The notes under the pieces are model-generated. The model saw only the letters and a list, made by a program, of their open reading frames with translations. It searched no databases and was not told where the DNA came from. Shown in pieces: positions 45,046-54,572 of a DNA stretch of 64,000 bases. The stretch comes from Cytobacillus firmus. GTDB lineage: Bacteria; Bacillota; Bacilli; Bacillales; Cytobacillaceae. How positions within the stretch are numbered: position 1 is the stretch's first letter; the number at the start of each line of letters is the position of its first letter. The stretch is from positions 4,426,001 to 4,490,000 of the forward strand of contig NZ_CP098323.1 in NCBI RefSeq assembly GCF_023657595.1. Direction: 5' to 3'. The position numbers and the translations under genes are program-made.

Positions 45046-45726
45046 TTATCGCACCTCTACCCAGCCGTTCTTAATAGCCACAACAACTGCCTGAGTACGG
45101 TCATTTACATTCATTTTTTGCAGGATATTGCTCACATGGTTCTTTACCGTTTTTTCGCTTATGTATAAAGCTTCCCCAATTCCGCGGTTGCTTTTGCCAT
45201 CAGCTAGGAGCTGAAGCACTTCACATTCGCGGCGTGTCAGCAAGTGAAGAGGACGGCGGATTTCCACCTGTGAATAGGAGCTGTTGCTAGTTCCCTCTGC
45301 TGCCAAGCGGCGGTACTCATTTACCAGGTTATGTGTCACTTTCGGATGTAAATAAGATCCTCCATCAGCAACAACCTTCACAGCCTCCACTAATGCATCT
45401 GCATCCATTTCTTTTAGCAGGTATCCGCTCGCTCCTGTCTTAAGTGCGTGCGTTACATAATTCTCATCATCGTGGATGGAAAGAATGATTACCTTGGATT
45501 CTGGATATTTATTAATCAGCTGGCGGGTCGCTTCCACACCATTTGTATTTGGCATATTGATATCCATGATAATCACATCTGGATCATACTCTTCGACAAG
45601 AGCCATGGCTTCACTGCCATCATCGCCTTCTGCCACTACACTAAAGCTCTTTTCGAAATCTAAAATGCGTTTTACCCCTTCTCTGAATAATTGATGGTCA
45701 TCAATTATGACGATCTTTGTATTCAA
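45046..45726 (-). CDS. degU: Response regulator DegU
   Basis: The 226-residue regulator has a receiver domain ([18 protein letters not shown], phospho-Asp in [13 protein letters not shown]) and a LuxR-type DNA-binding domain ([20 protein letters not shown]). It controls secreted enzymes, competence and motility with DegS, encoded just upstream. Confidence 0.97.
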   Translation of the reverse strand: MNTKIVIIDDHQLFREGVKRILDFEKSFSVVAEGDDGSEAMALVEEYDPDVIIMDINMPNTNGVEATRQLINKYPESKVIILSIHDDENYVTHALKTGASGYLLKEMDADALVEAVKVVADGGSYLHPKVTHNLVNEYRRLAAEGTSNSSYSQVEIRRPLHLLTRRECEVLQLLADGKSNRGIGEALYISEKTVKNHVSNILQKMNVNDRTQAVVVAIKNGWVEVR

Positions 45727-45785
45727 ATGCTTCGCCTCCCAAATCTCCAGTTCGTTTTTATCTATCTCTATTCTTAAGATGTTTC

Positions 45786-46925
45786 CTATTTCAATGGCAC
45801 CTGAATAATGACAATGGTTCCTTTGCCTGGCTTGGAATCTATGGACATCTGGCCTTCCAAAAGTTCAAGCCTTTCACCCATCCCCATAATTCCAAAAGAG
45901 CCCGGACGCTTCTCACGTATATTGAACCCTTTCCCGTCGTCTTTAATGACTACAGCTACCCTAGAATTATTAATCTCTATTTTCACTTGAATTTCTTTAG
46001 CTTCCGCATGCTTGAGAGCATTTGTCACAGACTCTTGAATCAGACGGAACAATGCAACTTCATATTGTGGCGGCAGTCGCCTTTCTTCGCCAACATTCGC
46101 GAAATATATCTTTGTACTCCTGTGATACTCTTCGATCGTTGTTAAGTATTTTTTGAGGGTGGGTATTAATCCCAAATCATCAAGAGCCATCGGACGCAAG
46201 TCATAAATAATCCTGCGGACTTCATATAAAGCATTTCGGACCATTTTTTTCAGGTCTTTTATTTCCGTAATGGCTTCATCAGCACCGCGTTCTTTGTATA
46301 CCCGCTCAATTAAATCGGATCTCATCATGACATTCGCCATCATCTGGGCAGGTCCGTCATGGATCTCACGGGATACTCTTTTCCGCTCTTCTTCCTGTGC
46401 TTCGATGATCTTCAGGCCAAAATCCTGTTTGAGTTTCGCGTCTTCAATGATTTCTCCCATTTGTTTCAAATCACTTGTCAGATAGTTCATCACAACCGTT
46501 ATTTGAGAAATAAGGACTTCCGCTCTATCAATAGTGTCGTTAACACCTATAAGCCTTCTTTCAATATCATCACGGCGATCCCTCAGCTGTTTTTCAAGCT
46601 GACGGTTCATGGATAAATCCATTTGCAGCTGATGGGCCTTCTCATATGCTTCACGCACTTCAGACTCTGAATAATCCTTAAAATGCATGCTTACTTCAGA
46701 AAGGCGCTTTCTTGCAAACCGGGTTTGCACTTCAAGCCGATCCCCTTCTTCAATTACCTTAAGAACCATTTGCTTAACTTCCATCAATTCTTCCGTCAAA
46801 GTCTTATGGTCATTACGGCATTGCTCACCTATACGGAATATTTCATCTTTACTGGTACCTACTGTTTGAACCATTTTTTCAAGAATAAGATCCAGAGTCT
46901 TGGAATCGAATTTCTTAATACTCAT
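45786..46925 (-). CDS. degS: Sensor histidine kinase DegS
   Basis: The 379-residue cytosolic kinase has an N-terminal coiled-coil sensor, the HisKA_3 phospho-His motif [20 protein letters not shown] and an HATPase domain ([15 protein letters not shown]). It phosphorylates DegU. A GGAGGAG ribosome site directly follows a hairpin. Confidence 0.97.
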   Translation of the reverse strand: MSIKKFDSKTLDLILEKMVQTVGTSKDEIFRIGEQCRNDHKTLTEELMEVKQMVLKVIEEGDRLEVQTRFARKRLSEVSMHFKDYSESEVREAYEKAHQLQMDLSMNRQLEKQLRDRRDDIERRLIGVNDTIDRAEVLISQITVVMNYLTSDLKQMGEIIEDAKLKQDFGLKIIEAQEEERKRVSREIHDGPAQMMANVMMRSDLIERVYKERGADEAITEIKDLKKMVRNALYEVRRIIYDLRPMALDDLGLIPTLKKYLTTIEEYHRSTKIYFANVGEERRLPPQYEVALFRLIQESVTNALKHAEAKEIQVKIEINNSRVAVVIKDDGKGFNIREKRPGSFGIMGMGERLELLEGQMSIDSKPGKGTIVIIQVPLK

Positions 46926-46937
46926 TTACACTCCTCC

Positions 46938-46952
46938 AAGGGCGCAGCCCTT
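46938..46952 (-). promoter_or_regulatory. Hairpin touching the degS Shine-Dalgarno
   Basis: AAGGGC and GCCCTT pair around 3 bases, and the stem ends directly at GGAGGAG. It may tune ribosome access. Confidence 0.4.
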
Positions 46953-47338
46953 CCGCTATGTACCTTTATTTTAGCGCTAAATGAGCAAAGATACTATCTT
47001 TCCAGTCTGAAAATTATACCAAGTTACCTAAAATTCGGTAAAAAGGCTTAGACTTGTGATTTCACCCCATGTCTTATATCCTATAAAAAAGTAGGGTAAA
47101 CATGACTACCAGGGAAAATAATATGTATATTTATACCACTTAAAGATTAAAATCGGCACATTTTTTTATTATAGCAGCATAAACATCAGAATTGCTTACA
47201 TTATAACATGGGAAAAAATGTTCTATATTAAAGTTTCATTACATTCTGTTGAAAATTGTGTGTTTCAAACTTTGTCGATTTATAATGAAATAGGTCAATT
47301 TTTAGTTTATTTTAGAGAAACTGGAAGGAGCGGTTTAC
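46953..47338. other. AT-rich divergent intergenic region between degS and yvyE
   Basis: No gene is visible. Minus-strand TATAAT at 47200-47205 and plus-strand TATAAT at 47281-47286 are candidate -10 boxes for degS and yvyE; neither has a convincing -35 at 17 bases. Confidence 0.4.
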
Positions 47339-47971
47339 ATGCTGCCTCATTACTATACAGTTAAGGGATATGGAGAAAACGAAATAATAATAGATAAATC
47401 CCGATTTATTGCACATGTATCCCGAGCGAATTCAGAAGAGGAAGCACAGGAATTTATCCAATCTATAAAGAAAAAACATTATAATGCCACACATAATTGC
47501 TCTGCCTATTTAATAGGGGAAAATGATCAAATTCAAAAGGCGAATGATGACGGAGAGCCGAGCGGCACGGCTGGTGTTCCGATATTAGAGGTGTTGAAGA
47601 AAAAAAAGCTGAAGGATTCCGTTGTAGTCGTAACCCGATACTTTGGCGGTATAAAGCTTGGCGCAGGCGGCCTGATTCGCGCCTATGGGAAAGCAACTTC
47701 GGAAGGATTGCAAACAACCGGGATTGTCGAAAGAGAACTAGTCACGATCATGCATACCAAAATAGACTATACCTGGCTTGGAAAAATAGAGAATGAACTC
47801 CGGTCCTCCATATATCCGATTAAGGAAATCCACTACCTTGAATCAGTAGAGATTGAAACCTATGTTAAGGACGAACTCATTGACTCTTTCACCAGCTGGA
47901 TGACGGAATTAACGAATGGCCAAAGCCAAACAACCGCTGGAAATAAACTATACTTGGAAACACAGATTTAA
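47339..47971 (+). CDS. yvyE: YigZ/IMPACT family protein YvyE
   Basis: The 210-residue protein has an N-terminal UPF0029/IMPACT domain (CSAYLIGENDQIQKANDDGE, VTRYFGGIKLGAGGLIRAYG) and a C-terminal DUF1949 domain. Function is poorly known; E. coli YigZ is related. GGAGCG precedes the ATG. It keeps the B. subtilis position between degS and tagV. Confidence 0.93.
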   Translation: MLPHYYTVKGYGENEIIIDKSRFIAHVSRANSEEEAQEFIQSIKKKHYNATHNCSAYLIGENDQIQKANDDGEPSGTAGVPILEVLKKKKLKDSVVVVTRYFGGIKLGAGGLIRAYGKATSEGLQTTGIVERELVTIMHTKIDYTWLGKIENELRSSIYPIKEIHYLESVEIETYVKDELIDSFTSWMTELTNGQSQTTAGNKLYLETQI

Positions 47972-48048
47972 TCGTTTACTATATCGTGAAAATTCGATAA
48001 AATTAACTATTGCTAACGATAAATTCTTAAATAAAGTAGGGATAATAT

Positions 48049-49188
48049 ATGTCTGGTACCAGAATTGTCAGGCGCAAGAAGAAAAAGCTCAGAATTTGGC
48101 GAGTACTCCTGCTGTTGACACTCATTACGGTTATTGGCGGCGGAACATACTTCGCCTACAACCTATATTCTCATGCCAACAGCGCCTCCAGTAAGATTTT
48201 TCAGGAGTTGGATAGAAGTAAAATTCCGAATCACCGAACAGAGGAAGTCGAAATTACCAAGGATCCTTTCACCGTTCTAGTCGTTGGAATAGAAGATCAA
48301 GAGGGTGGAGAACGTTCAGATGTAATGATGCTGGCAACGGTCAATCCAAAAACAGAAGAAGTTTACCTGCTGAGCATCCCCCGTGACACAAGAACATATA
48401 TAGAAGACCTCGGCTATAAGACAAAATTAAATCATTCCTATGGCGCAGGCGGTATTGAGACAACCATTGCTACGATCAATGATATGATTGATATTCCGAT
48501 TGATTATTATATAACCACTAACTTTGACGGTTTTGAGGATATTGTCGATACATTTGACGGCGTAACCGTAGATGTACCATTTACCTTCGATGCCCAGCTG
48601 ACAGGCAGCTTAAAATGGAAGACTTATTATGAAGGCAAAATGAACCTAAATGGAAATGAAGCACTTGCTTATGTAAGAATGAGAAAAGCGGATCCACGCG
48701 GAGACCATGGGAGAAATGAGCGCCAGCAGCAAGTCATAAAAGCGATCATTGATAAAGGCACTTCGTTCTCATCCATTACGAAAATTGATGATGTAATGGA
48801 TGACTTAGGGAAGAATGTCAAGACGAATATCCCGCCATCAAAATTTGCAAGCTTTGTAAAATTATATTCTAAAATCAAAGACACCAAAATCCAGAACCTT
48901 ACTCTAAATGGTACGGATGAATATATAGACGGTGTATATTATTATATTCCAGATAAAGATTCTCTATTTGAAATTAATAGTACCCTTGAAACAGCACTTG
49001 CCATATCAGATGGCACATCATTATCTGACTCTGAATTTGGGAATGAATCTAATTCAGAATATGATTCAAACTCTGAATCCGGATACGATTCTAATGAATC
49101 GGAAACGGAATATAATTCAGAAGAAAATTCTGAGTATCAATCTGAAAGTGAAACAGATACAGACTATAATTCAGACTCAAATTATTAA
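48049..49188 (+). CDS. tagV: LytR-CpsA-Psr family glycopolymer transferase TagV
   Basis: The 379-residue protein has one N-terminal membrane helix (about residues 19-41) and an extracellular LCP domain (LLSIPRDTRTYIEDLGYKTK, NEALAYVRMRKADPRGDHGR). LCP enzymes attach wall teichoic acid or other polymers to peptidoglycan. The last 55 residues are an unusual Ser/Asn/Glu/Tyr-rich acidic tail absent from most homologues. Position after yvyE matches B. subtilis yvhJ (tagV). Confidence 0.93.
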   Translation: MSGTRIVRRKKKKLRIWRVLLLLTLITVIGGGTYFAYNLYSHANSASSKIFQELDRSKIPNHRTEEVEITKDPFTVLVVGIEDQEGGERSDVMMLATVNPKTEEVYLLSIPRDTRTYIEDLGYKTKLNHSYGAGGIETTIATINDMIDIPIDYYITTNFDGFEDIVDTFDGVTVDVPFTFDAQLTGSLKWKTYYEGKMNLNGNEALAYVRMRKADPRGDHGRNERQQQVIKAIIDKGTSFSSITKIDDVMDDLGKNVKTNIPPSKFASFVKLYSKIKDTKIQNLTLNGTDEYIDGVYYYIPDKDSLFEINSTLETALAISDGTSLSDSEFGNESNSEYDSNSESGYDSNESETEYNSEENSEYQSESETDTDYNSDSNY

Positions 49189-49203
49189 TAAATCTACTTC
49201 TTA

Positions 49204-49236
49204 GGAAGCTTTCTAAATGGAGAGCTTCCTTTTTTG
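49204..49236 (+). terminator. Terminator of tagV
   Basis: GGAAGCT and AGCTTCC pair, followed by TTTTTTG. Confidence 0.92.
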
Positions 49237-49271
49237 TTATATATTTCCTTCATTTCTACTAAAAACATAGA

Positions 49272-49300
49272 TTGGAACATTTGACATTTTTTGATAGAAT
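49272..49300 (+). promoter_or_regulatory. Candidate sigma-A promoter of the amidase gene
   Basis: TTGGAA and TAGAAT are spaced by 17 bases, about 40 bases before the start codon. Confidence 0.5.
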
Positions 49301-49340
49301 ATGACATGGGTCTTAAAAACTATTAAAATGGAGGTTTATC

Positions 49341-52196
49341 GTGAAGAAAATTATTGCTTCTTCTGTTTTGGCTACTGCAGCGTTGCTTCCCAACTTTACA
49401 TATGCAGAAGAAACAACATATCCTGCCAGTATGACAACGGATTCTGCTGTTGAAATCAGAAAAGGAACAACGCCTGATGATCAGGTTGTAACTACCTTGC
49501 CTGATGGAGAAAGTGTAGTAGTAGTTGATGAATTTACAAATTCATCAGGTGAACTTTGGTACAAGGTTGAAAGTGATGGCATTTCAGGGTGGGGACTCTC
49601 TACAGGATTCCAAGAGGCAGACGCATCTCTTGTTGGCCAGGATGCAGTTTCTACTGGTTCGAATGTAAATGTCAGAAGAGGAGCATCAACCTCTTATGAA
49701 GTAATTGGCAAGCTAACACTTGGCCAGAAAGTAAAAGTCATCGATCAGCACGCAAACAGCCAAGGCGAGCTTTGGTATAGAATTTCATTTAATGGCCAGT
49801 TAGGCTGGGTAATAGCAGATTTCCTAAAAGCGGACTCAGGCTCAACAGAACCGCCTCCCTCTGAACCTGCCATTATCAAGAAAACAGTGCAGGTTGACAG
49901 TGCCGCGGTACGAAGAGGCGCTTCTTCTGATTATCAAGCGGTTGCCACTTTAAGCAAAAATCAGGAAGTTTCGATCATTGCTGAATATAAAAATTCAAAA
50001 GGCGAGCTTTGGTATCGGGTAGACTTGGGCAGTGTGATCGGCTGGGTAATTAGCTCTGCTTTTGTAAAACCGGCTTATACAATCACCACTAAGACAGTGC
50101 TAGTTGAAAAGGCTGATGTACGCAGGGGCGCTTCCTCTGACTATGAGTCAGTGGCAACTTTGAGCAAAAACCAAGGAGTGAAAGTCATCGGGGAACATAA
50201 AAACTCCAAAGGTGAGCTCTGGTACCGCGTGGATCTTGGCAGCAATATTGTCGGCTGGGTCATCAACACCGCTTTTATAGCCCCCCCTTATACTGTGACC
50301 ACCAAAGTGGTACAAATTGAGAAGACTGCCGTACGCAGAGGGGCTTCCTCTGATTATGAGTCAGTCTCTACCTTAAGCAAAAATCAATCGGTCAAAGTCA
50401 TCGGGGAACATAAAAACTCCAAAGGCGAACTCTGGTACCGAGTGGACATTGGCAGCAATATCATCGGCTGGGTCATCAGCTCCGCTTTTGTTGTACCTCC
50501 TTATACTGTGACAACTAAGGTAGTACAAGTTGAGAAGACTGCCGTACGCAGAGGGGCTTCCTCTGATTATGAATCAGTCTCTACCTTAAGCAAAAATCAA
50601 TCGGTCAAAGTCATCGGGGAACATAAAAACTCCAAAGGCGAACTCTGGTACCGAGTGGACATTGGCAGCAATATCATCGGCTGGGTCATCAGTTCCGCTT
50701 TTGATAAACCACAATATTCAATCACGACTAAAGTGGTACAAGTTGAAAGTGCTGCTGTACGCAGAGGTGCATCTTCCAGCTATGAAGCTGTAGCAGCAGT
50801 AAGCAGGAATCAAGAGATTAAAATTATCGACGAATTTACAAATTCAAGCGGTGAGCTTTGGTATAGAGCAGACCTTGGAGATGTTATCGGCTGGGTTAAC
50901 AGCACTGCTTTTGAAAAACCTCAACCAGGCACTATCTCATTAAGTGGAACTTATTACGTCGGCAATCGGAATACAAATCTATATTCCGGCGCTACATATG
51001 ATTATAGAGTGGTAGAAAGGCTAAACTTCACAGGAAAAGTGACCGTTTTGAGCGGGTTTATAAACGACTCTCTGCAAACTTGGGCTAGGGTAAGCACTTC
51101 GACTGGAAATACTGGATGGGTTCCTTTAAAAGACTTAGTCAAATCAACATCAGAACTGGATTATGTATATGCGTTGAGCAGCGCAGCATTAAGAAGAGGT
51201 GCATCAACCTCATACGGTATAGCTGCTCCACTAAAAGCAGATGAACCTCTGCTCGTTCTCAGCAAATTGAATGGATGGTTAAACGTTGAAACCGCTGCAG
51301 GAATACGCGGATGGATTCTGGAGTCCCAAACTTCCGAGGTTTCGCTGAAACGGCTGGCTTCCCCTTCTACTTACACAGAGGGCAATGCAAACTATCTGGT
51401 ATGGAAAAAACCAACAAACTTTGACTTTACTTATTCAAAGTTATCGGATTATCGCTTAAAGCTGACGCAAGGCATAACAGATGCAGAATTGCCTAACTTT
51501 AAAATAAAAGGAATCAAAACAGTTGAAACGGTACAATCAACATCCACCGAAAAGGCGGTCATTTTAACCTTTGAACCTGGCTATACCTTCACTATTCGAG
51601 ATTATAGCGATAAAGTTACCATTAAGGTAATCCCTACAGGTTTATTAGGAAAGCAAATCGTTATTGATGCCGGACATGGCGGAAAAGATGCAGGTGCTAT
51701 TGGTCCAACTGGCCTAATGGAAAAGGATGTTAATCTAGCCACTGCTTTATTATTAAAATCCGAGCTTGAAAGAAACGGTGCATCTGTTTTATTAACACGA
51801 AGCAGAGATATTTTCCTCGAGCTTGCCGAAAGAACAGCTATTGCTAATTCCAGCACTTATGATGCCTTTATCAGTATTCATGCAGATTCTTTCTCAAGCA
51901 CATCCAGAGGTTCAACAACGTTCTTTAACTCAACTGTGAACTTTAACGGCCCTATTAGCGAGGAACTAGCCGATTCTGTTCAAAAGTACATGGTATCATC
52001 ACTCGGCACCTATAACAGAGGTGTTAAGGAACAAGAATTCTATGTTAATAGAATGAATCATCTTCCAAGCATACTTGTGGAACTTGCTTTTATTTCTAAT
52101 CCTAACGAAGAAAGTCTGCTTCGTACTACAGCTTTCCGCCAAAAGGCCGCTGAGGGAATCAGAAAAGGGTTCCAGGATTATTACAGCAGTTTCTAA
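49341..52196 (+). CDS. N-acetylmuramoyl-L-alanine amidase with nine SH3-like repeats
   Basis: The 951-residue secreted protein has a signal peptide (cut near FTYAEE). Nine bacterial SH3-like repeats cover about residues 29-660; each has an RRGASSDY-type motif and GELWYRVD. An AMIN-like region (about 665-760) and a C-terminal Amidase_3 domain follow. Zinc and catalytic residues are visible: IDAGHGGKDAGA, MEKDVNLA, SIHADSF and ILVELAFISN. It cuts peptidoglycan stem peptides, like B. subtilis LytC, but binds the wall through SH3 repeats. It leads a LytB-like neighbour set. Repeats 5 and 6 are nearly identical at DNA level. Confidence 0.95.
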   Translation: MKKIIASSVLATAALLPNFTYAEETTYPASMTTDSAVEIRKGTTPDDQVVTTLPDGESVVVVDEFTNSSGELWYKVESDGISGWGLSTGFQEADASLVGQDAVSTGSNVNVRRGASTSYEVIGKLTLGQKVKVIDQHANSQGELWYRISFNGQLGWVIADFLKADSGSTEPPPSEPAIIKKTVQVDSAAVRRGASSDYQAVATLSKNQEVSIIAEYKNSKGELWYRVDLGSVIGWVISSAFVKPAYTITTKTVLVEKADVRRGASSDYESVATLSKNQGVKVIGEHKNSKGELWYRVDLGSNIVGWVINTAFIAPPYTVTTKVVQIEKTAVRRGASSDYESVSTLSKNQSVKVIGEHKNSKGELWYRVDIGSNIIGWVISSAFVVPPYTVTTKVVQVEKTAVRRGASSDYESVSTLSKNQSVKVIGEHKNSKGELWYRVDIGSNIIGWVISSAFDKPQYSITTKVVQVESAAVRRGASSSYEAVAAVSRNQEIKIIDEFTNSSGELWYRADLGDVIGWVNSTAFEKPQPGTISLSGTYYVGNRNTNLYSGATYDYRVVERLNFTGKVTVLSGFINDSLQTWARVSTSTGNTGWVPLKDLVKSTSELDYVYALSSAALRRGASTSYGIAAPLKADEPLLVLSKLNGWLNVETAAGIRGWILESQTSEVSLKRLASPSTYTEGNANYLVWKKPTNFDFTYSKLSDYRLKLTQGITDAELPNFKIKGIKTVETVQSTSTEKAVILTFEPGYTFTIRDYSDKVTIKVIPTGLLGKQIVIDAGHGGKDAGAIGPTGLMEKDVNLATALLLKSELERNGASVLLTRSRDIFLELAERTAIANSSTYDAFISIHADSFSSTSRGSTTFFNSTVNFNGPISEELADSVQKYMVSSLGTYNRGVKEQEFYVNRMNHLPSILVELAFISNPNEESLLRTTAFRQKAAEGIRKGFQDYYSSF
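50321..50703 (+). repeat. Recent 213-bp in-frame duplication in the amidase gene
   Basis: Bases 50321-50490 and 50534-50703 differ at two positions by my reading; the period is 213 bases (71 codons), one SH3 module. It is a likely site of copy-number change. Confidence 0.88.
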
Positions 52197-52223
52197 GTTT
52201 CTAAGCTTTTAAAAATTTTTTAA

Positions 52224-52255
52224 GCTTTGGGTAACACATACCCAAAGCACATTTT
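52224..52255 (+). terminator. Terminator-like hairpin after the amidase gene
   Basis: GCTTTGGGT and ACCCAAAGC pair around 7 bases, followed by ACATTTTTCT. The short T run suggests partial read-through to the next gene. Confidence 0.75.
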
Positions 52256-52286
52256 TCTAAACATAATTAGGGGGAAATTTCGTAAA

Positions 52287-52988
52287 ATGAATCGCATAAA
52301 AAAGTTGGTCGTTGCTGGAATTGTCACTGCTGGAATTGGAACAGGCGCTGTTTTGTTTACACCATCCGGATCTGATGCTGCATCAAATGTCGTATTGGCA
52401 AGCGTGGAATGGGTTAATACAAAGATAAATCCCATTAATACAAAACTATCTTCTTTAGAAACAAAGATTAGCAGTTTAGAAGCAAAGGTCGCTTCACAGC
52501 AGAAAGAGATTGAGGCGCTGAAGTCAGATAGCGGGACAACGACTCCGACAACACCACCTCCAAGCGGCTTGCCATCTGCCGTCTACTCAATTAAGGATAA
52601 TGTAACAATCCATTCAGGTGCTTTAAGAACCTATAAAGTCGTAGCAACTGTTTCAAAAAGCACTGCTTTAACCGTAGTAGACTCCCACAACTCCAGTTCA
52701 GGCCTTTGGTACAGAGTGCAGCTATCTCCGTCCGTTTTGGGCTGGGTTTATTCGGGTGATGTTTCAACAACTAAGCCGGATTCTTTAAAAACTGTTGTAA
52801 CCACTTCAGATGTCAACATGCGCAGAGGAGCTACAACAGATTATGCTGTAGTAGAATTACTTCCAAAAGGCACTGTTCTGAAATTAGTTCAAACCTATAA
52901 GAACTCAAAGGGAGAAACCTGGTATAATGTTGAAACCTCATCAGGCAGCAGAGGATGGATTATCAGCACCTTTGGTGAGGTGAGATAA
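52287..52988 (+). CDS. Secreted SH3-domain wall protein
   Basis: The 233-residue protein starts at ATG 52287 (AGGGGG upstream). A signal-like hydrophobic N-terminus is followed by a short coiled coil (LSSLETKISSLEAKVASQQK) and two SH3-like repeats (MRRGATTDYAVVELLPKG). It probably binds cell wall next to the amidase and the LytB-like protein; its stop is one base from the next TTG start. Confidence 0.85.
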   Translation: MNRIKKLVVAGIVTAGIGTGAVLFTPSGSDAASNVVLASVEWVNTKINPINTKLSSLETKISSLEAKVASQQKEIEALKSDSGTTTPTTPPPSGLPSAVYSIKDNVTIHSGALRTYKVVATVSKSTALTVVDSHNSSSGLWYRVQLSPSVLGWVYSGDVSTTKPDSLKTVVTTSDVNMRRGATTDYAVVELLPKGTVLKLVQTYKNSKGETWYNVETSSGSRGWIISTFGEVR

Positions 52989-52989
52989 G

Positions 52990-54522
52990 TTGAAGAAATT
53001 TATCTCAATCATTTTATTTATGGCTTTACTATTTTCAGGGGGTCAATATCCCAGTGCAGCTGAAGTTAAAACGTACTCGAATAGTGTAAATGTATCTGTG
53101 CACATAAACAACAGTCTGACTTTAACCCTTAATGGAAGCTATCAGCTTACAAATAGGCAAACGGGCAGCAAGTCCATCATCCCGCCAGGAACAACTATTA
53201 CGTCATCAAGCAATGGAACAGCCGTAACTGTCTCCTATACCGGATTCAGTCAATCCTCGACTTCCGGCTTTGATGTCCAGGAGCTTGCCGGAACCGCATC
53301 ATTAGCTGTATTCACAAGCCAGACGGATATGAGACGAGGTGCCGATGCCTCCTATTCAAAGATATATACTTTCCAAACAGGAGACAGCGCGAATTACCTT
53401 GGTTCCTTCACAAACAAGACAACGGGTGAACTTTGGTATAACGTAACCGTGGGGTCCTATACAGGGTGGGTTCCAGCCAAGAATGCTAAGTTAACAGAAG
53501 GGGACAAGCTATCCCTCGCGAAAGTCAGCAATGGCCTTACTTATAGAGGCAGCTTCTATTTGAAGAAAAACGGCTCCCAGGTTGAAGTAATCAACATGCT
53601 GGATATGGAAGATTATCTTAAGGGAGTTGTCCCTAATGAAATGCCAGCCTCATGGCATAAGGAGTCCCTTAAAGCACAGGCGATCGCAGCCCGAAGCTAT
53701 GCGGCCAATATGATGCTCCTTACGAGCACAGCTGCAAGCCAAGTATACAGGGGATACACCTCTGAAGATACTCGGGCAAATACCGCAATTAAAGAAACAG
53801 AAGGCTTGTTAGTAAAATACAATGGAAAGCCAATCCAAACATTTTTCTTTTCAACGAGCGGAGGCAGGACTGCCAATGTGGGAGATGTTTGGAATTCCAA
53901 TCAGAGCTCCTTCCCTTACCTTGTTTCAGTCGAGGATAAATACGAAGTATCCCCTTACAGCAATTGGAGCGAGGAATACTCAGCTGCTGCAATTTTAAAG
54001 TCATTCGGTATTGACAGTACGGCAAAATTGCTGGATATTAGCTTTGAAGTAAAAGGGGCGAATGGAGAAGTAGGTGCTGTTACCGTTAAAACCACTAAAG
54101 GAGAGAAGACGGTAAGCGGTAATGAGTCAGTCATCAGAAGGCTATTTCCTGTCTCAAGCTCAGCACATTATAATCTCCTTTACTCCAACTGGTTTACAAT
54201 GGAGGTAACGAGATCACAGCCTGCCCTTTCTGTTCAAACGAATAGCGGAACTTTTCCTATCGAAGATATGAAAGGCCAGACCGTACAAACACCGAGCGGA
54301 CAAATGACGCTTACTGAATCTCAGGTATCTGTCCAAACTCCGTCTGGGGTCATTGCTAGTGAAAGCGGGACAGGAGAGGTACTTTCTGTAACCCTAAACG
54401 GAAAAGGCTGGGGCCACCGTATTGGAATGAGTCAATATGGAGCAAAGGCATATGCCGAAAACGGCTGGACAGCCAGCCAGATCATAACGCATTACTTCAA
54501 AGGAACGACCGTTTCTAAATAA
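52990..54522 (+). CDS. lytB: SpoIID/LytB domain protein with SH3 repeat
   Basis: The 510-residue secreted protein starts at TTG 52990 after GAGGTG. It has a signal peptide, one SH3-like region (DMRRGADASYSKIYTF) and a SpoIID/LytB domain (MEDYLKGVVPNEMPASWHKE, AIAARSYAANMM, GWGHRIGMSQYGAKAYAENG). LytB enhances the amidase LytC in B. subtilis; SpoIID-type domains can be lytic transglycosylases. Clustering with a LytC-like amidase supports the pairing. Confidence 0.88.
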   Translation: MKKFISIILFMALLFSGGQYPSAAEVKTYSNSVNVSVHINNSLTLTLNGSYQLTNRQTGSKSIIPPGTTITSSSNGTAVTVSYTGFSQSSTSGFDVQELAGTASLAVFTSQTDMRRGADASYSKIYTFQTGDSANYLGSFTNKTTGELWYNVTVGSYTGWVPAKNAKLTEGDKLSLAKVSNGLTYRGSFYLKKNGSQVEVINMLDMEDYLKGVVPNEMPASWHKESLKAQAIAARSYAANMMLLTSTAASQVYRGYTSEDTRANTAIKETEGLLVKYNGKPIQTFFFSTSGGRTANVGDVWNSNQSSFPYLVSVEDKYEVSPYSNWSEEYSAAAILKSFGIDSTAKLLDISFEVKGANGEVGAVTVKTTKGEKTVSGNESVIRRLFPVSSSAHYNLLYSNWFTMEVTRSQPALSVQTNSGTFPIEDMKGQTVQTPSGQMTLTESQVSVQTPSGVIASESGTGEVLSVTLNGKGWGHRIGMSQYGAKAYAENGWTASQIITHYFKGTTVSK

Positions 54523-54526
54523 AAAT

Positions 54527-54572
54527 AAAAGGAGAGAAGACATGAAGGTTTAACCCATGCTTCTCTCCTTTT
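54527..54572. terminator. Bidirectional terminator between lytB and the glycosyltransferase
   Basis: AAAAGGAGAGAAG and CTTCTCTCCTTTT pair around 20 bases. It overlaps the 3' end of the convergent glycosyltransferase gene. Confidence 0.85.
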
